64,000 bases of DNA. Source: Alloacidobacterium sp963823845 (GTDB taxonomy: Bacteria > Acidobacteriota > Terriglobia > Terriglobales > Acidobacteriaceae). Positions within the stretch are counted from its first letter, which is position 1. Each line of letters starts with the position of its first letter. Below the pieces are notes generated by a model. That model made no database searches, had not been told where the DNA came from, and saw only the letters and a program-made list of their open reading frames with translations. Of this stretch, positions 24,903 through 33,680 are shown piece by piece. The stretch lies in contig CAWGND010000014.1 in the NCBI GenBank assembly GCA_963823845.1, forward strand, positions 868,001-932,000, written 5' to 3'. Both the position numbers and the translations under genes were made by a program.

Positions 24903-25748
24903 ATGCAAAAGGTTTTGATCACAGGCGCGACAGTTCTGGGCAGGGCAATCTGCAAGTCAGCAATGGATGCGGGACTTGCAGTGCGTCAGGGAGTTCGCAA
25001 TTCTGCGAAGGCAAATCCGAAAGCTGAAGCGGTGCATTTCGATTACGCCGATCCCTCGACGATCTCGGCTGCGCTCGAAGGGATGGCAGCGCTCGTATTG
25101 ATAGCTCCGCCGCTCGAATCGAATGCTCCAGCGCTGCTTGGCCCCGTTATCATGGCGGCGAATGCGGCCAACTTTCAGCAGATCGTTCTCATTTCGGCCT
25201 TCGGGGTTAACCATAACGAGGGGGCGCCCCTCGTATTGTTGAGCACCTCGTCATCGACTCTGGAGTGCCTTATACGATCCTGCGGCCGAATTTCTTTATG
25301 GAGAACCTTCTTTGAAGGTTTCCTGGCGGCCGGCATACGCGAGCAGAACGCGATCTATCTTGCGGCCGGCGATGGCAAGACGAGCTTCATCTCCGTGAAG
25401 GACATCGCTTCTGTTGTCGTAGCTGCTCTGCAGCAATCGCTGACGGGGAGAGAGATTGACCTGACCGGACCGGAGGCGCTCGATCACTTTGAGGTCGCGA
25501 ATATCATCAGCAGAGTCTCGGGGCGCACTGTGGTGTATCACTTGTTGACTGGGGAGCAAATGCTGGAGGGCGCTCGAGCGCTGGGTACGCCGGAGCCGGG
25601 TGTCGCCTATCTGGTCATGCTCTACTCGATCGTCCGCGCGGGCCATGCGGCGGGGATTACACCTTATCCGGAAACGATCACGAGGCAGAAACCGCTTACC
25701 TTTGAAGCGTTCGCTGAAGCGGTGGATTGGAAAGAGGAGTCGAAATGA
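24903..25748 (+). CDS. NmrA/SDR-type NAD(P)-binding protein with a scrambled middle segment
   Basis: A 281-aa atypical short-chain dehydrogenase (QOR2/NmrA type). The Rossmann start is VLITGATVLGRAICKSA; the core continues with MAALVLIAPPLESNAPALL and IVLISAFGVNHNEGAP. Residues ~110-135 in the annotated frame are nonsense, but the +2 frame of 25232-25306 reads RIVEHLVIDSGVPYTILRPN then FFMEN, the family's conserved block. The original frame returns at FFEGFLAAGIREQNAIYL. So one base is missing near 25231 and one extra near 25305. The rest (GKTSFISVKDIASVVVAAL) is normal. Divergent from hxlR; overlaps the next gene by ATGA. Confidence 0.85.
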   Translation: MQKVLITGATVLGRAICKSAMDAGLAVRQGVRNSAKANPKAEAVHFDYADPSTISAALEGMAALVLIAPPLESNAPALLGPVIMAANAANFQQIVLISAFGVNHNEGAPLVLLSTSSSTLECLIRSCGRISLWRTFFEGFLAAGIREQNAIYLAAGDGKTSFISVKDIASVVVAALQQSLTGREIDLTGPEALDHFEVANIISRVSGRTVVYHLLTGEQMLEGARALGTPEPGVAYLVMLYSIVRAGHAAGITPYPETITRQKPLTFEAFAEAVDWKEESK

Positions 25749-26617
25749 CGGGACGATTCACATCCAAGATTACTCCGCTGGCACTGCTGACCGTCACCTT
25801 GATTTTCTTGAGTCCTTTGGCCTTCGCTGCCAACTGTGATCGGGCTTGCCTGCTCGAACAGGCGAAGCAGTTCAATGCCGCGATGCTGGCTCATACCCCG
25901 GAGAAAATTCAGCTCGCACCGGATGCCCAGATCCGCGAGAACACCAAGGCCATCACGCTTGCCGAGAGTAAGTGGTCAATCGTAAAACAAATCCTTTCAG
26001 AAAGCGTCTACGCCGATCCCGTTACAGGCAACGTTGTTGAACGCGTGGCGGGGCAGACGGCCGACGGAAAAGGAGTCTATGTCGGTACGCGGCTCAAGGT
26101 GATCGACGGCAAGATAAGTGAAGTCGAGATCAACTTTGATGATAGCGCCAGGGTAAACCTCAAGAATCTTGTTCCCTACGACCCTCTCTTCAACACCATC
26201 GTGCCGCCTGAAGAGCGGGCCACCCGCGAGCAGCTGGAGCGCATCATTACCTCCTACTTTCAAGGACTAACCGATCATCAGCCCATCCAGGCCGACTATG
26301 ACCCGCGCTGCGATCGCTACCACAGTGGAAACCGGGTTACGCACAACGCGCGGAACGGAGTGGAGGCTAGCGGGGACGTCGGCTGCTATGAGAGCAACCT
26401 GGGGCCGAGACCGTGGGGCCCGGCAACAGAGATTCGTATCGGCCTCGTCGATCCGGAACGCGGTATCGTGGCTGGCTACGCCATCCTTTACTACGGCGGC
26501 AACCCCATGAGGATGCAGATCAGTGAAGTGTTCAAAATCCTCGATGGACGTATTCGCATGGTGGATAACATCGGGCTGATGGAAGATGGAATCACAACAT
26601 CGGGATTCACGAAATGA
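25745..26617 (+). CDS. Secreted DUF8021-like protein
   Basis: A 290-aa protein with a signal peptide (ITPLALLTVTLIFLSPLAFA, then ANCDRACLLEQAKQF). The CDRACL start, LAPDAQIRENTKAI, SESVYADPVTGNVVERVAG and RLKVIDGKISEVEINF recall DUF8021, an NTF2-like fold found in fungi and bacteria. A second half (ERIITSYFQGLTDHQPIQAD, CDRYHSGNRVTHN) may be a second NTF2-like unit. No catalytic function known. The ATG at 25745 overlaps the NmrA stop (ATGA), so the two are co-translated. Confidence 0.7.
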   Translation: MTGRFTSKITPLALLTVTLIFLSPLAFAANCDRACLLEQAKQFNAAMLAHTPEKIQLAPDAQIRENTKAITLAESKWSIVKQILSESVYADPVTGNVVERVAGQTADGKGVYVGTRLKVIDGKISEVEINFDDSARVNLKNLVPYDPLFNTIVPPEERATREQLERIITSYFQGLTDHQPIQADYDPRCDRYHSGNRVTHNARNGVEASGDVGCYESNLGPRPWGPATEIRIGLVDPERGIVAGYAILYYGGNPMRMQISEVFKILDGRIRMVDNIGLMEDGITTSGFTK

Positions 26618-26673
26618 ATGCTAGGGCGAAGGCGGGACTACTTCAGATTCTGTCAACTACGGAGGGTAAATCG

Positions 26674-27240
26674 ATGAAACGCTCATTCCATCTTGTACTG
26701 ACTGCTGCGGCTCTGATTGCAGGATCGGCCAGCATAGCCATTGCCCAGCAACCGGCACCGCCACCGGCGCCAGATTCTGCAAAGCCGTCACTGGTGGACG
26801 AAGCACTTGCCGGCTACAACCAGACCAAAAAGATCATCGTCGCGGCTGCCGAGGCGATGCCGGCCGAGAACTTCTCGTTCAAGCCGACTCCGGAGATTCG
26901 TAGCTATGGGGAGCTGTTTACCCATGTCGCACAGGTCCAGACTGGGATTTGCGCGGTGATCAGTGGTGCTCCGTTTGAACGCAAACCTCCATCTACTGCA
27001 ACCACCAAGGACGAAGTCATTGCAGTGTTGAAGAAGTCGTTTGATGCGTGCGATGCGGCGTTCGCGACCGTTACAGACACGAATGCCACGGAAGTCTCAG
27101 GTCAGGGATTCATGCGCGGCTCGAAGCTCGGGAACATTCAGAAGAACACCGCACATAACAATGAGATGTACGGCCAGATGGTGGTCTATTTGCGCCTGAA
27201 GGGGATTGTGCCTCCCTCGACAGCCATGCGCAGGATGTAG
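26674..27240 (+). CDS. Exported DinB-like protein
   Basis: A 188-aa protein with a signal peptide (KRSFHLVLTAAALIAGSASI, cleavage after AIAQQ). The mature part is a four-helix DinB/YfiT-type bundle: EALAGYNQTKKIIVAAAEAM, NFSFKPTPEIRSYGELFTHV, GSKLGNIQKNTAHNNEMYGQ, ending in YLRLKGIVPPSTA, a common close for Acidobacteriota DinB proteins. The His residues in ELFTHVA and TAHNNEMYG are the expected metal ligands. ATG at 26674 is preceded by GGAGGG nine bases upstream, better than the in-frame start at 26614. Probably co-transcribed with the two genes upstream. Confidence 0.85.
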   Translation: MKRSFHLVLTAAALIAGSASIAIAQQPAPPPAPDSAKPSLVDEALAGYNQTKKIIVAAAEAMPAENFSFKPTPEIRSYGELFTHVAQVQTGICAVISGAPFERKPPSTATTKDEVIAVLKKSFDACDAAFATVTDTNATEVSGQGFMRGSKLGNIQKNTAHNNEMYGQMVVYLRLKGIVPPSTAMRRM

Positions 27241-27370
27241 CTCGAATTCGATTGAATGACGCCTGATGAATCAAATTCCCCCAAACACAGGCGCGCGGTC
27301 AAAGCATTCTAGTGACACTGCCTCGTTTGTTTGCTGAAGCTCGAAAACCACATCCTAAGGAGAGCGCGAA

Positions 27371-27976
27371 GTGAATGAGGAGCTTCAGGATCGGTTGATT
27401 ATCCGTGAGCTGATCGAGAATTGGGTCTTGTGGCGGGACGCGCGCATGTGGGACAAGTTTCGCACAGTTTGGCACGATGATGGCCGCATGATGGCTACCT
27501 GGGCTCAGGGAACTGCTGAAGAATTCATCGAGAACAGCATAAATTCGTTCGCCAACGGAATGCGCGTCATGCACCTGCTGGGCGGCAGCTCGATCGAGGT
27601 CGAGGGTAAGCGCGCAATTGCACAGACTAAGATGACAATTCTCCAGCGCGCCCTAGTTCACGGCATACTATGTGACGTCGCCTGCATCGGGCGATTCTAC
27701 GATTTCCTAGAAAAGCGCGAAGGACGCTGGGGCATAGTTTTGCGCCAACCTATTTACGAGAAAGATCGAATGGATCCGGTCGATCCCGAAGCTAAGCTGC
27801 ACCTCGACCCAAAGCTTCTCACTAAGTATCCCGAAGGCTATCGGCACCTCGCTTATCTTCAAGCTCAAATTGGTTTCAATCCCAAGCTGGATATGCCGGG
27901 GCATACAGGACCAGAGATCGAAGCACTCTACATGCGAGGGGCGAATTGGCTCTCGGGGGCAGAATTACCGGAATAG
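27371..27976 (+). CDS. SnoaL/NTF2-like protein of a phenolic-catabolism operon
   Basis: A 201-aa protein with the NTF2-like start LIIRELIENWVLWRDARMWD then FRTVWHDDGRMMATWAQG and HLLGGSSIEVEGKRAIAQTK, CIGRFYDFLEKREGRWGIVL. Such proteins often act as small hydratases, cyclases or dioxygenase-beta-like subunits. Residues ~130-200 form an extra C-terminal segment. GTG start at 27371 with AAGGAG nine bases upstream. The aldehyde dehydrogenase follows 13 nt downstream, so it belongs to that operon. The substrate is unknown. Confidence 0.75.
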   Translation: MNEELQDRLIIRELIENWVLWRDARMWDKFRTVWHDDGRMMATWAQGTAEEFIENSINSFANGMRVMHLLGGSSIEVEGKRAIAQTKMTILQRALVHGILCDVACIGRFYDFLEKREGRWGIVLRQPIYEKDRMDPVDPEAKLHLDPKLLTKYPEGYRHLAYLQAQIGFNPKLDMPGHTGPEIEALYMRGANWLSGAELPE

Positions 27977-27989
27977 CGGAGTTGAAGGT

Positions 27990-29438
27990 ATGAATACACT
28001 ATTATTAATCGGCGCCAAAGAAGTCCCGGCCAGCGGCGGGAAGACCTTCGATCGCCTCAACCCCATGTCAGGTGAATGCGCGACCAGAGCTGCCGCAGCT
28101 TCCGTTGAAGATGCGATATCGGCAGCGGACGCAGCAGCGATAGCATTTCCTGAGTGGGCGGAATTAGGGCCCGGCGCTCGTCGTACGCTCTTAAACAAAG
28201 CTGCTGACGCCATCCAGTCAAGAGGTGAAGAGTTCACCTCGGCGATGATCGAAGAGACCGGCGCTACCGCCGCCTGGGCAGCATTTAATGCGGCGCTTGC
28301 CTCCGGTATTGTTCGCGAAGCTGCGGCGATGACCACCCAGATCACTGGCGAAGTGATCCCATCTGACAATCCAGGACTTCTCGCGTTGTCAATTCGTCAG
28401 CCGGTTGGCGTAGTCCTGGGCATTGCACCGTGGAATGCTCCGCTAATTTTAGGGGTGCGTGCAATTGCCATGCCTCTTGCATGCGGCAACACGGTAGTTT
28501 TGAAGGCATCTGAGCTTTGTCCTCGAGTTCATATCTTGATCGGGCAGGCATTCCGTGACGCTGGCTTTCCGGATGGAGTGGTCAATGTTGTCACCAACTC
28601 CCCGTACGATGCTGCCGCGATTGTGGAGGCGTTGATAGATCATCCTGCGGTAAAACGGATCAATTTCACGGGCTCGACGCGAGTCGGCCGCATCATCGCC
28701 GAGCGTGCCGCACGTCACCTTAAGCCGGTGTTACTGGAACTTGGCGGCAAGGCGCCGCTGCTTGTGCTGGAAGACGCGGACCTCGACGAAGCCGTCAAAG
28801 CCGCAGCTTTTGGAGCGTTCATGCACCAGGGGCAGATTTGCATGTCCACCGAGCGCATTATCGTGGTGGAAGCCATCGCTGATGCATTCGTCGCTATGCT
28901 GGCTGCCAAAACCGCCAGCTTGGTGGCGAGCGACCCGCGAGAGGGCAAAACCCCGCTAGGCGCAGTCATAGACCGTAAGACCATTGAAGCTGTCAATGAC
29001 TTAATAGAGGATGCCCTGGCCAAGGGCGCCAGTCGCGTCGTGGGGAGCGAAGGCTCCGGCGTGCTCATGTCGGCTTCCGTGATTGATCATGTCACAGCAG
29101 GGATGAAGCTCTATTCCGACGAATCGTTCGGTCCGGTTGTCGCTGTTATTCGAGCTACGAACGAATCTGACGCGGTGCGTCTCGCCAACGACACCGAGTA
29201 TGGTCTCTCCGCCGCTGTATTCAGCCGCGATGTCAACCGCGCTCTGAAAGTCGCGAAGCAGATTGAGTCAGGAATCTGCCATATCAATGGCCCGACGGTT
29301 CAGGACGAAGCGCAAATGCCCTTCGGCGGAGTGAAGGCCAGTGGCTATGGGCGCTTCGGAGGTAAAGCTGGAATTGCTGAATTCACCAATCTCCGCTGGA
29401 TCACGATCCAGACTACGGACGGGCATTTTCCTATTTAA
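27990..29438 (+). CDS. Aldehyde dehydrogenase (vanillin/salicylaldehyde type)
   Basis: A 482-aa NAD(P)-dependent ALDH. Signature elements: FTGSTRVGRIIAERAA (cofactor loop), LELGGKAPLLVLEDADLDEA with the general-base Glu, and the catalytic Cys in HQGQICMSTERI; the end has QMPFGGVKASGYGRFG. The pattern resembles aromatic aldehyde dehydrogenases such as vanillin or salicylaldehyde dehydrogenase, oxidising the aldehyde to the benzoate. ATG at 27990 (MNTLLLIGAKEV) is the family-like start; an upstream frame extension overlaps the previous gene and is not used. Neighbouring aryl-alcohol dehydrogenase suggests a two-step alcohol-aldehyde-acid oxidation. Confidence 0.92.
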   Translation: MNTLLLIGAKEVPASGGKTFDRLNPMSGECATRAAAASVEDAISAADAAAIAFPEWAELGPGARRTLLNKAADAIQSRGEEFTSAMIEETGATAAWAAFNAALASGIVREAAAMTTQITGEVIPSDNPGLLALSIRQPVGVVLGIAPWNAPLILGVRAIAMPLACGNTVVLKASELCPRVHILIGQAFRDAGFPDGVVNVVTNSPYDAAAIVEALIDHPAVKRINFTGSTRVGRIIAERAARHLKPVLLELGGKAPLLVLEDADLDEAVKAAAFGAFMHQGQICMSTERIIVVEAIADAFVAMLAAKTASLVASDPREGKTPLGAVIDRKTIEAVNDLIEDALAKGASRVVGSEGSGVLMSASVIDHVTAGMKLYSDESFGPVVAVIRATNESDAVRLANDTEYGLSAAVFSRDVNRALKVAKQIESGICHINGPTVQDEAQMPFGGVKASGYGRFGGKAGIAEFTNLRWITIQTTDGHFPI

Positions 29439-29531
29439 GCGGCGAAGGTCTGGGTCGTTACTGCGTTTGTGAGGAAGTGAAACACAGAAACCGCGAGAAC
29501 AAGTGGCCGTTCCATTAAGTGAGGCAACTAT

Positions 29532-30611
29532 ATGCTAAACCTCAAACAACCGCTTGCCGGCATCGCCGCTTCCGCGCTGGTCATCGCGGTTTCAATCGGT
29601 TTCATCTCGCTCTTTGATGCTCCGAGGTTTATGGGCTGGGTTTCTTTTTGCCTCATCTCCGTCATTCCGATGGAGATCGTTATCGGAATCGCCTGGGGAT
29701 GTAAGAAGCCGGAATTCGCAGCTTCGTGCCCCCAACCGCTCAAGGGATTTCTGCTAATCCTATTGACAGTATTGGTAGGAGCAGTTGGCGGAGCGGCAAC
29801 GCGAGCCGTCGTGGGCGGCAATATCAATTCCGCGGTACCAATGCTCATGATGTGCACGATTGCAATGGTGGTGGTGACTTTCACTGCGACCATCATGTTT
29901 GGCGGCTGGCCCTTCAACGCATTGATCAAGGATTCCGTCGCTGCCGGCCTAAGCATGCTGGCCGCCTGTTATGTCATCAACTATTTCCTGTTCCGCCTGT
30001 TTTTTGACTATGCCTTCATGCAACGCGCGCCCGTCTACGTCGCGTCCCTCGATCCCCACGGGCTCTTTAATGCGAACCTCGCTTTGGTCTTCTACATTAC
30101 CTTTAACTCAATCATGTTTCTTGTAATTAATTTTGAACTTTGGCCTTTCACGCGATCCGCGAGACTGATGAGGCAGCCGGTGCTGGGTCTCGCCTGGACT
30201 TTGCTCTGCCTGGTGCTGGGGGGAATCGTTTTTTACGTCGGAATCTTCGCTCTAGGAATAGACCCGCTCCTATTCATGGTCCGCGTTCCCATCCCGTTCA
30301 TCTTCGGAACTATTATCGTCATGAACATGCTGCATGGAACTCTGTTCAGGAAGTTCGCGCAGCCGGTGAGAGGCGCTCTGAATGCCCTGACCGCAGGCGT
30401 AATAGGTACCGTGCTTGCCCTGCTTTATGGCTCCCTTTCTCGGTCCATCAGCGGCCCGCTCAGGTCAGGTCCACCGGCAAATGACTTCGAGATCTGGCTC
30501 GCGTCTGCCTTACTCGGCGTCACTTTTCCATTTTTGATTTTTTACGCTGAGTTCCTTCAATTCTGGCAGTTAAGAAAGCACGAATCGCAGGTCACCGTTA
30601 AAGGCGTTTAG
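29532..30611 (+). CDS. Polytopic membrane protein of unknown family
   Basis: A 359-aa protein with about nine to ten hydrophobic segments, e.g. ASALVIAVSIGFISLF, WVSFCLISVIPMEIVIGIAW, FLLILLTVLVGAVGGAA, MLMMCTIAMVVVTFTATIMF, LALVFYITFNSIMFLVI, LAWTLLCLVLGGIVFYVGIF and LGVTFPFLIFYAEFLQFW. I do not recognise the family. Conserved-looking polar residues (HGLFNANL, NFELWPF) lie between helices. It is sandwiched between the aldehyde and alcohol dehydrogenase genes on the same strand, so uptake or export of an aromatic substrate is a reasonable but unproven guess. Confidence 0.75.
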   Translation: MLNLKQPLAGIAASALVIAVSIGFISLFDAPRFMGWVSFCLISVIPMEIVIGIAWGCKKPEFAASCPQPLKGFLLILLTVLVGAVGGAATRAVVGGNINSAVPMLMMCTIAMVVVTFTATIMFGGWPFNALIKDSVAAGLSMLAACYVINYFLFRLFFDYAFMQRAPVYVASLDPHGLFNANLALVFYITFNSIMFLVINFELWPFTRSARLMRQPVLGLAWTLLCLVLGGIVFYVGIFALGIDPLLFMVRVPIPFIFGTIIVMNMLHGTLFRKFAQPVRGALNALTAGVIGTVLALLYGSLSRSISGPLRSGPPANDFEIWLASALLGVTFPFLIFYAEFLQFWQLRKHESQVTVKGV

Positions 30612-30636
30612 CGAATCATTTCAACCGGAGATCACC

Positions 30637-31743
30637 GTGGAGATAAAGGCAGCCGTCACGCGCGCGCCGCACGCCCCGCAATCGCTCGAGATCATTGACA
30701 TGGACGAACCACGGGACAACGAGATTCTCGTTAGAGTTGTCGCCACCGGGGTTTGCCACACCGATGTCGCTATGCGTGACCAAACGTTTCCGGTCCCACA
30801 ACCGATTGTTCTCGGGCATGAGGGGGCGGGTGTTGTGGAACGGGTGGGACAGAGCATCTCCAAGGTCAAAGCCGGTGACCACGTCGTGATGACGTACAAC
30901 TCATGCGGAGCATGCGAGAGCTGCTACGAACATGAACCAACTTACTGCCACGATTTCTTTGGCCGTAATTTCGCCGGCACCCGGTCGGATGGCACCTCAC
31001 CGCTTTCGAAGGGTGGGGAAAGGATTCACGGCAATTTCTTTGGGCAGTCGTCTTTCGCCAGCTACGCGTTGTGCACTGAGCGCAACGTCGTGAAAGTTCC
31101 GAAGGATGCTCCGTTGGAGCGCCTGGGTCCGCTTGCGTGCGGTATTCAGACGGGAGCCGGTGCCGTGATCAACAGTCTGAGAGTGGGCGTTGGAAAGTCG
31201 CTCGCGGTGTTCGGTGCCGGGTCGGTCGGCTTGGCGGCCATTATGGCAGCCCGCGTGGTTGGAGCGACGGTCATAATTGGCGTTGATCTCAACGAGCAGC
31301 GGCTGAAATTGGCGAGTGAATTCGGAGCCACGCATACAATTAATGGCGCTCAGGAAAACATTGTCGAGAGCATCATGCGAATCACCGGGGCTGGTGTTCA
31401 CTATGCCCTCGACACGACCGCCAGTTCAAAAGTCATCCGCCAGGCGGTAGATTCGCTGACACTGCGCGGCCAGTGTGGATTGGTAGGGGCTTCGAGCCCG
31501 GGCTCTGAGATTAGCCTCGACGCAATGCACCTCATGACAGCGGGCCGCAAAGTGCGCGGTATTGTTGAGGGTGATAGTGCACCCGATATCTTTATTCCGC
31601 AACTAATCGAACTTCAAAAGCAAGGCCGATTTCCCTACGACCGCATGCTCACGTTTTACGACATGGAAGGCATCAATCAAGCGATCACCGACTCGGAGTC
31701 AGGGACGGTCGTAAAGCCCATCGTCCGGATGAATCAGGATTGA
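30637..31743 (+). CDS. Zinc-dependent aryl-alcohol dehydrogenase (MDR family)
   Basis: A 368-aa medium-chain dehydrogenase. Catalytic zinc ligands are in VVATGVCHTDVAMRD and VLGHEGAGVVERVG; the structural-zinc cysteines are in NSCGACESCYEHEPTYC. The cofactor fold is SLAVFGAGSVGLAAIMAARV followed by IIGVDLNEQRLKLASEFGAT, with an Asp that points to NAD. The overall pattern matches benzyl/aryl-alcohol dehydrogenases (XylB/AreB type). GTG start at 30637. It probably oxidises an aromatic alcohol to the substrate of the aldehyde dehydrogenase upstream. Confidence 0.92.
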   Translation: MEIKAAVTRAPHAPQSLEIIDMDEPRDNEILVRVVATGVCHTDVAMRDQTFPVPQPIVLGHEGAGVVERVGQSISKVKAGDHVVMTYNSCGACESCYEHEPTYCHDFFGRNFAGTRSDGTSPLSKGGERIHGNFFGQSSFASYALCTERNVVKVPKDAPLERLGPLACGIQTGAGAVINSLRVGVGKSLAVFGAGSVGLAAIMAARVVGATVIIGVDLNEQRLKLASEFGATHTINGAQENIVESIMRITGAGVHYALDTTASSKVIRQAVDSLTLRGQCGLVGASSPGSEISLDAMHLMTAGRKVRGIVEGDSAPDIFIPQLIELQKQGRFPYDRMLTFYDMEGINQAITDSESGTVVKPIVRMNQD

Positions 31744-31934
31744 ATGAAAACTCGAGATATCGGAGTTATGGAAAAGTATTTGTCCACAAATTAAAAACGC
31801 GCTCTGCGGCAGCCTGGCCGGCACTTCGTAATTTCTTCTGCCTTCTTGCCTGACTTAAATGCTTGACTCAGGCGAAATAGCCATAACCCGGCTGTAGGTT
31901 GCTTCCCAAAGTAGCAGGTTCACAGGAGTTACAC

Positions 31935-33602
31935 ATGTCAGGAACACACTTTCAGAGATATGGAGCCTTGAAACATATCTTCTTTGCAGCCGCGTTTGCA
32001 GCTTTCCTGGGCTCGACGCTTCGAAGCGCTGCGTCTGAAGGCGCTCCTGCTAGCGCCGAGCAATGCTCGGCACTCAGTGAATTGACAATTCCTGCGTCTG
32101 ACATTGGTAAGCCAACGAGAGGTGCTGTCATTGAATCCGCGACGTTTATCGCCAAGGATACGCCCGGAAATAGAAACGGCGAGTTTTGTAAGGTTATCGG
32201 TCTTATTAAACCAATGGACCAGAAAGCTCCCGATATCGAATTTGAAGTGAATTTGCCTTCCGATTGGAATGGACGGACGCTGCAGCTCGGCGGCGGAGCA
32301 TACGACGGTAACCTGGTTACGGGGCTCACACCCTATCCGAGTGAGCCTGCTGGGCAGCCGACGCCATTAGCCGCCGGATATGTCACCCTCGGAAGCGACA
32401 GCGGGCATAAGAGCGCAATGGGCTTCGATGGATCGTTTGCTCTGAATGACGAGTCACGACTGAATTTCGGCCAGCTTTCCATAAAGAAAACACATGATGC
32501 CGCGATGTTCCTGGTGAAGTCCTATTACAAGCGCGTACCGAAGCGGTCGTACTTCATCGGAGCCTCGCAAGGAGGTCATGAAGCTCTTGTAGCTGCGGCT
32601 CTCTACCCCGCAGACTATGACGGAGTGGTGGTTAACTTTCCGGCCTATGATCTCACGCTTCTGCAATTATCCGGGGTTCCGATAGCAAAGGCGCTTTACG
32701 ACAATGGGGGAAAGGGCTGGCTAAACCCGGCGAAGGTAAAGCTATTGACTGATGCCGTCTACGCGACCTGCGACAAGCTCGACGGCGCAGAGGATGGCAT
32801 TATCAGCGACATTGCGGCGTGCAATCGCGCCTTCACTCTCGATACTGTCCGCTCAACGCTGCGCTGTGCCGGAGGAACGGACGCGGGCGATCGCTGTCTC
32901 TCGGACACACAGATCGCTACCATAGAGACTATCAATTCCCCATATCGTCCGGGGTACCCTGTAGGAGGCCTCGATTCGTTTCCACGCTGGCCTGTCCTTG
33001 AAGGAGCGTTGTTCAGAATGGCTTCTTTCGGTGCAGCGCCGCAACCGGTGTCGCCTCCATCGGGCAAAGAGGCATTTCAATTCCTGGTCGCATCGGGGGT
33101 GACAAAATACTTCATCACGCGAGATCCTAATTTCGATCCACTTACTTTTGATGCTGCCGCGTGGAAGTCCCAAGTGCAGCGTTCGGCTGAAGAGGTTGAT
33201 ATATCGAGCGCTAGCCTACGACCCTTTAAGGATAAGGGCGGAAAAATGATTCTGGTGCACGGAACGATTGACGATTTGATCAGCCCGTATAACTCGATCA
33301 ATTACTACAATCGTCAAGTCTCCATCTTTGGTCAGCCCGCTGTAGACTCATTCCTCCGGTTCTACACAGTGCCCGGGATGGGTCACGGCCGCGGGGTCTT
33401 CACTGGCACGTACGATGGCCTCGGCGTACTGGATTCCTGGGTTTATGGCGGCAAAGCTCCAGGAACGCTCCTCACAATCGATGGAAATGCGGGTTCGCAT
33501 CGCTCACGTCCTATGTGCGTCTATCCAGCCTTTCCTAAATTCACAGGAACACGGGGAGCATCACTTGATGATTCATCGAATTTCATCTGCGCTCAGGACT
33601 GA
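31935..33602 (+). CDS. Secreted tannase/feruloyl esterase
   Basis: A 555-aa tannase-family (PF07519) esterase. After a signal peptide (HIFFAAAFAAFLGSTLRSAA) come QCSALSELTIPASDIG, LPSDWNGRTLQLGGGAYDG, the nucleophile elbow YFIGASQGGHEALVAA, the Asp loop LVHGTIDDLISPYNSINYY and the His in TVPGMGHGRG. ATCDKLDGAEDGIISD is the calcium-binding/lid region with cysteines that pair in this family. It releases gallate or ferulate from plant esters outside the cytoplasm, feeding the dehydrogenases and dioxygenases nearby. ATG at 31935 starts right before the signal peptide. Convergent with the dioxygenase gene. Confidence 0.9.
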   Translation: MSGTHFQRYGALKHIFFAAAFAAFLGSTLRSAASEGAPASAEQCSALSELTIPASDIGKPTRGAVIESATFIAKDTPGNRNGEFCKVIGLIKPMDQKAPDIEFEVNLPSDWNGRTLQLGGGAYDGNLVTGLTPYPSEPAGQPTPLAAGYVTLGSDSGHKSAMGFDGSFALNDESRLNFGQLSIKKTHDAAMFLVKSYYKRVPKRSYFIGASQGGHEALVAAALYPADYDGVVVNFPAYDLTLLQLSGVPIAKALYDNGGKGWLNPAKVKLLTDAVYATCDKLDGAEDGIISDIAACNRAFTLDTVRSTLRCAGGTDAGDRCLSDTQIATIETINSPYRPGYPVGGLDSFPRWPVLEGALFRMASFGAAPQPVSPPSGKEAFQFLVASGVTKYFITRDPNFDPLTFDAAAWKSQVQRSAEEVDISSASLRPFKDKGGKMILVHGTIDDLISPYNSINYYNRQVSIFGQPAVDSFLRFYTVPGMGHGRGVFTGTYDGLGVLDSWVYGGKAPGTLLTIDGNAGSHRSRPMCVYPAFPKFTGTRGASLDDSSNFICAQD

Positions 33603-33680
33603 GATGCACCAATAACGGAATCATTCTCGACTCTACGGCGTTGTGCGGTGAGCCATCCGTGGCAGGCGGGTAAATTCGCC

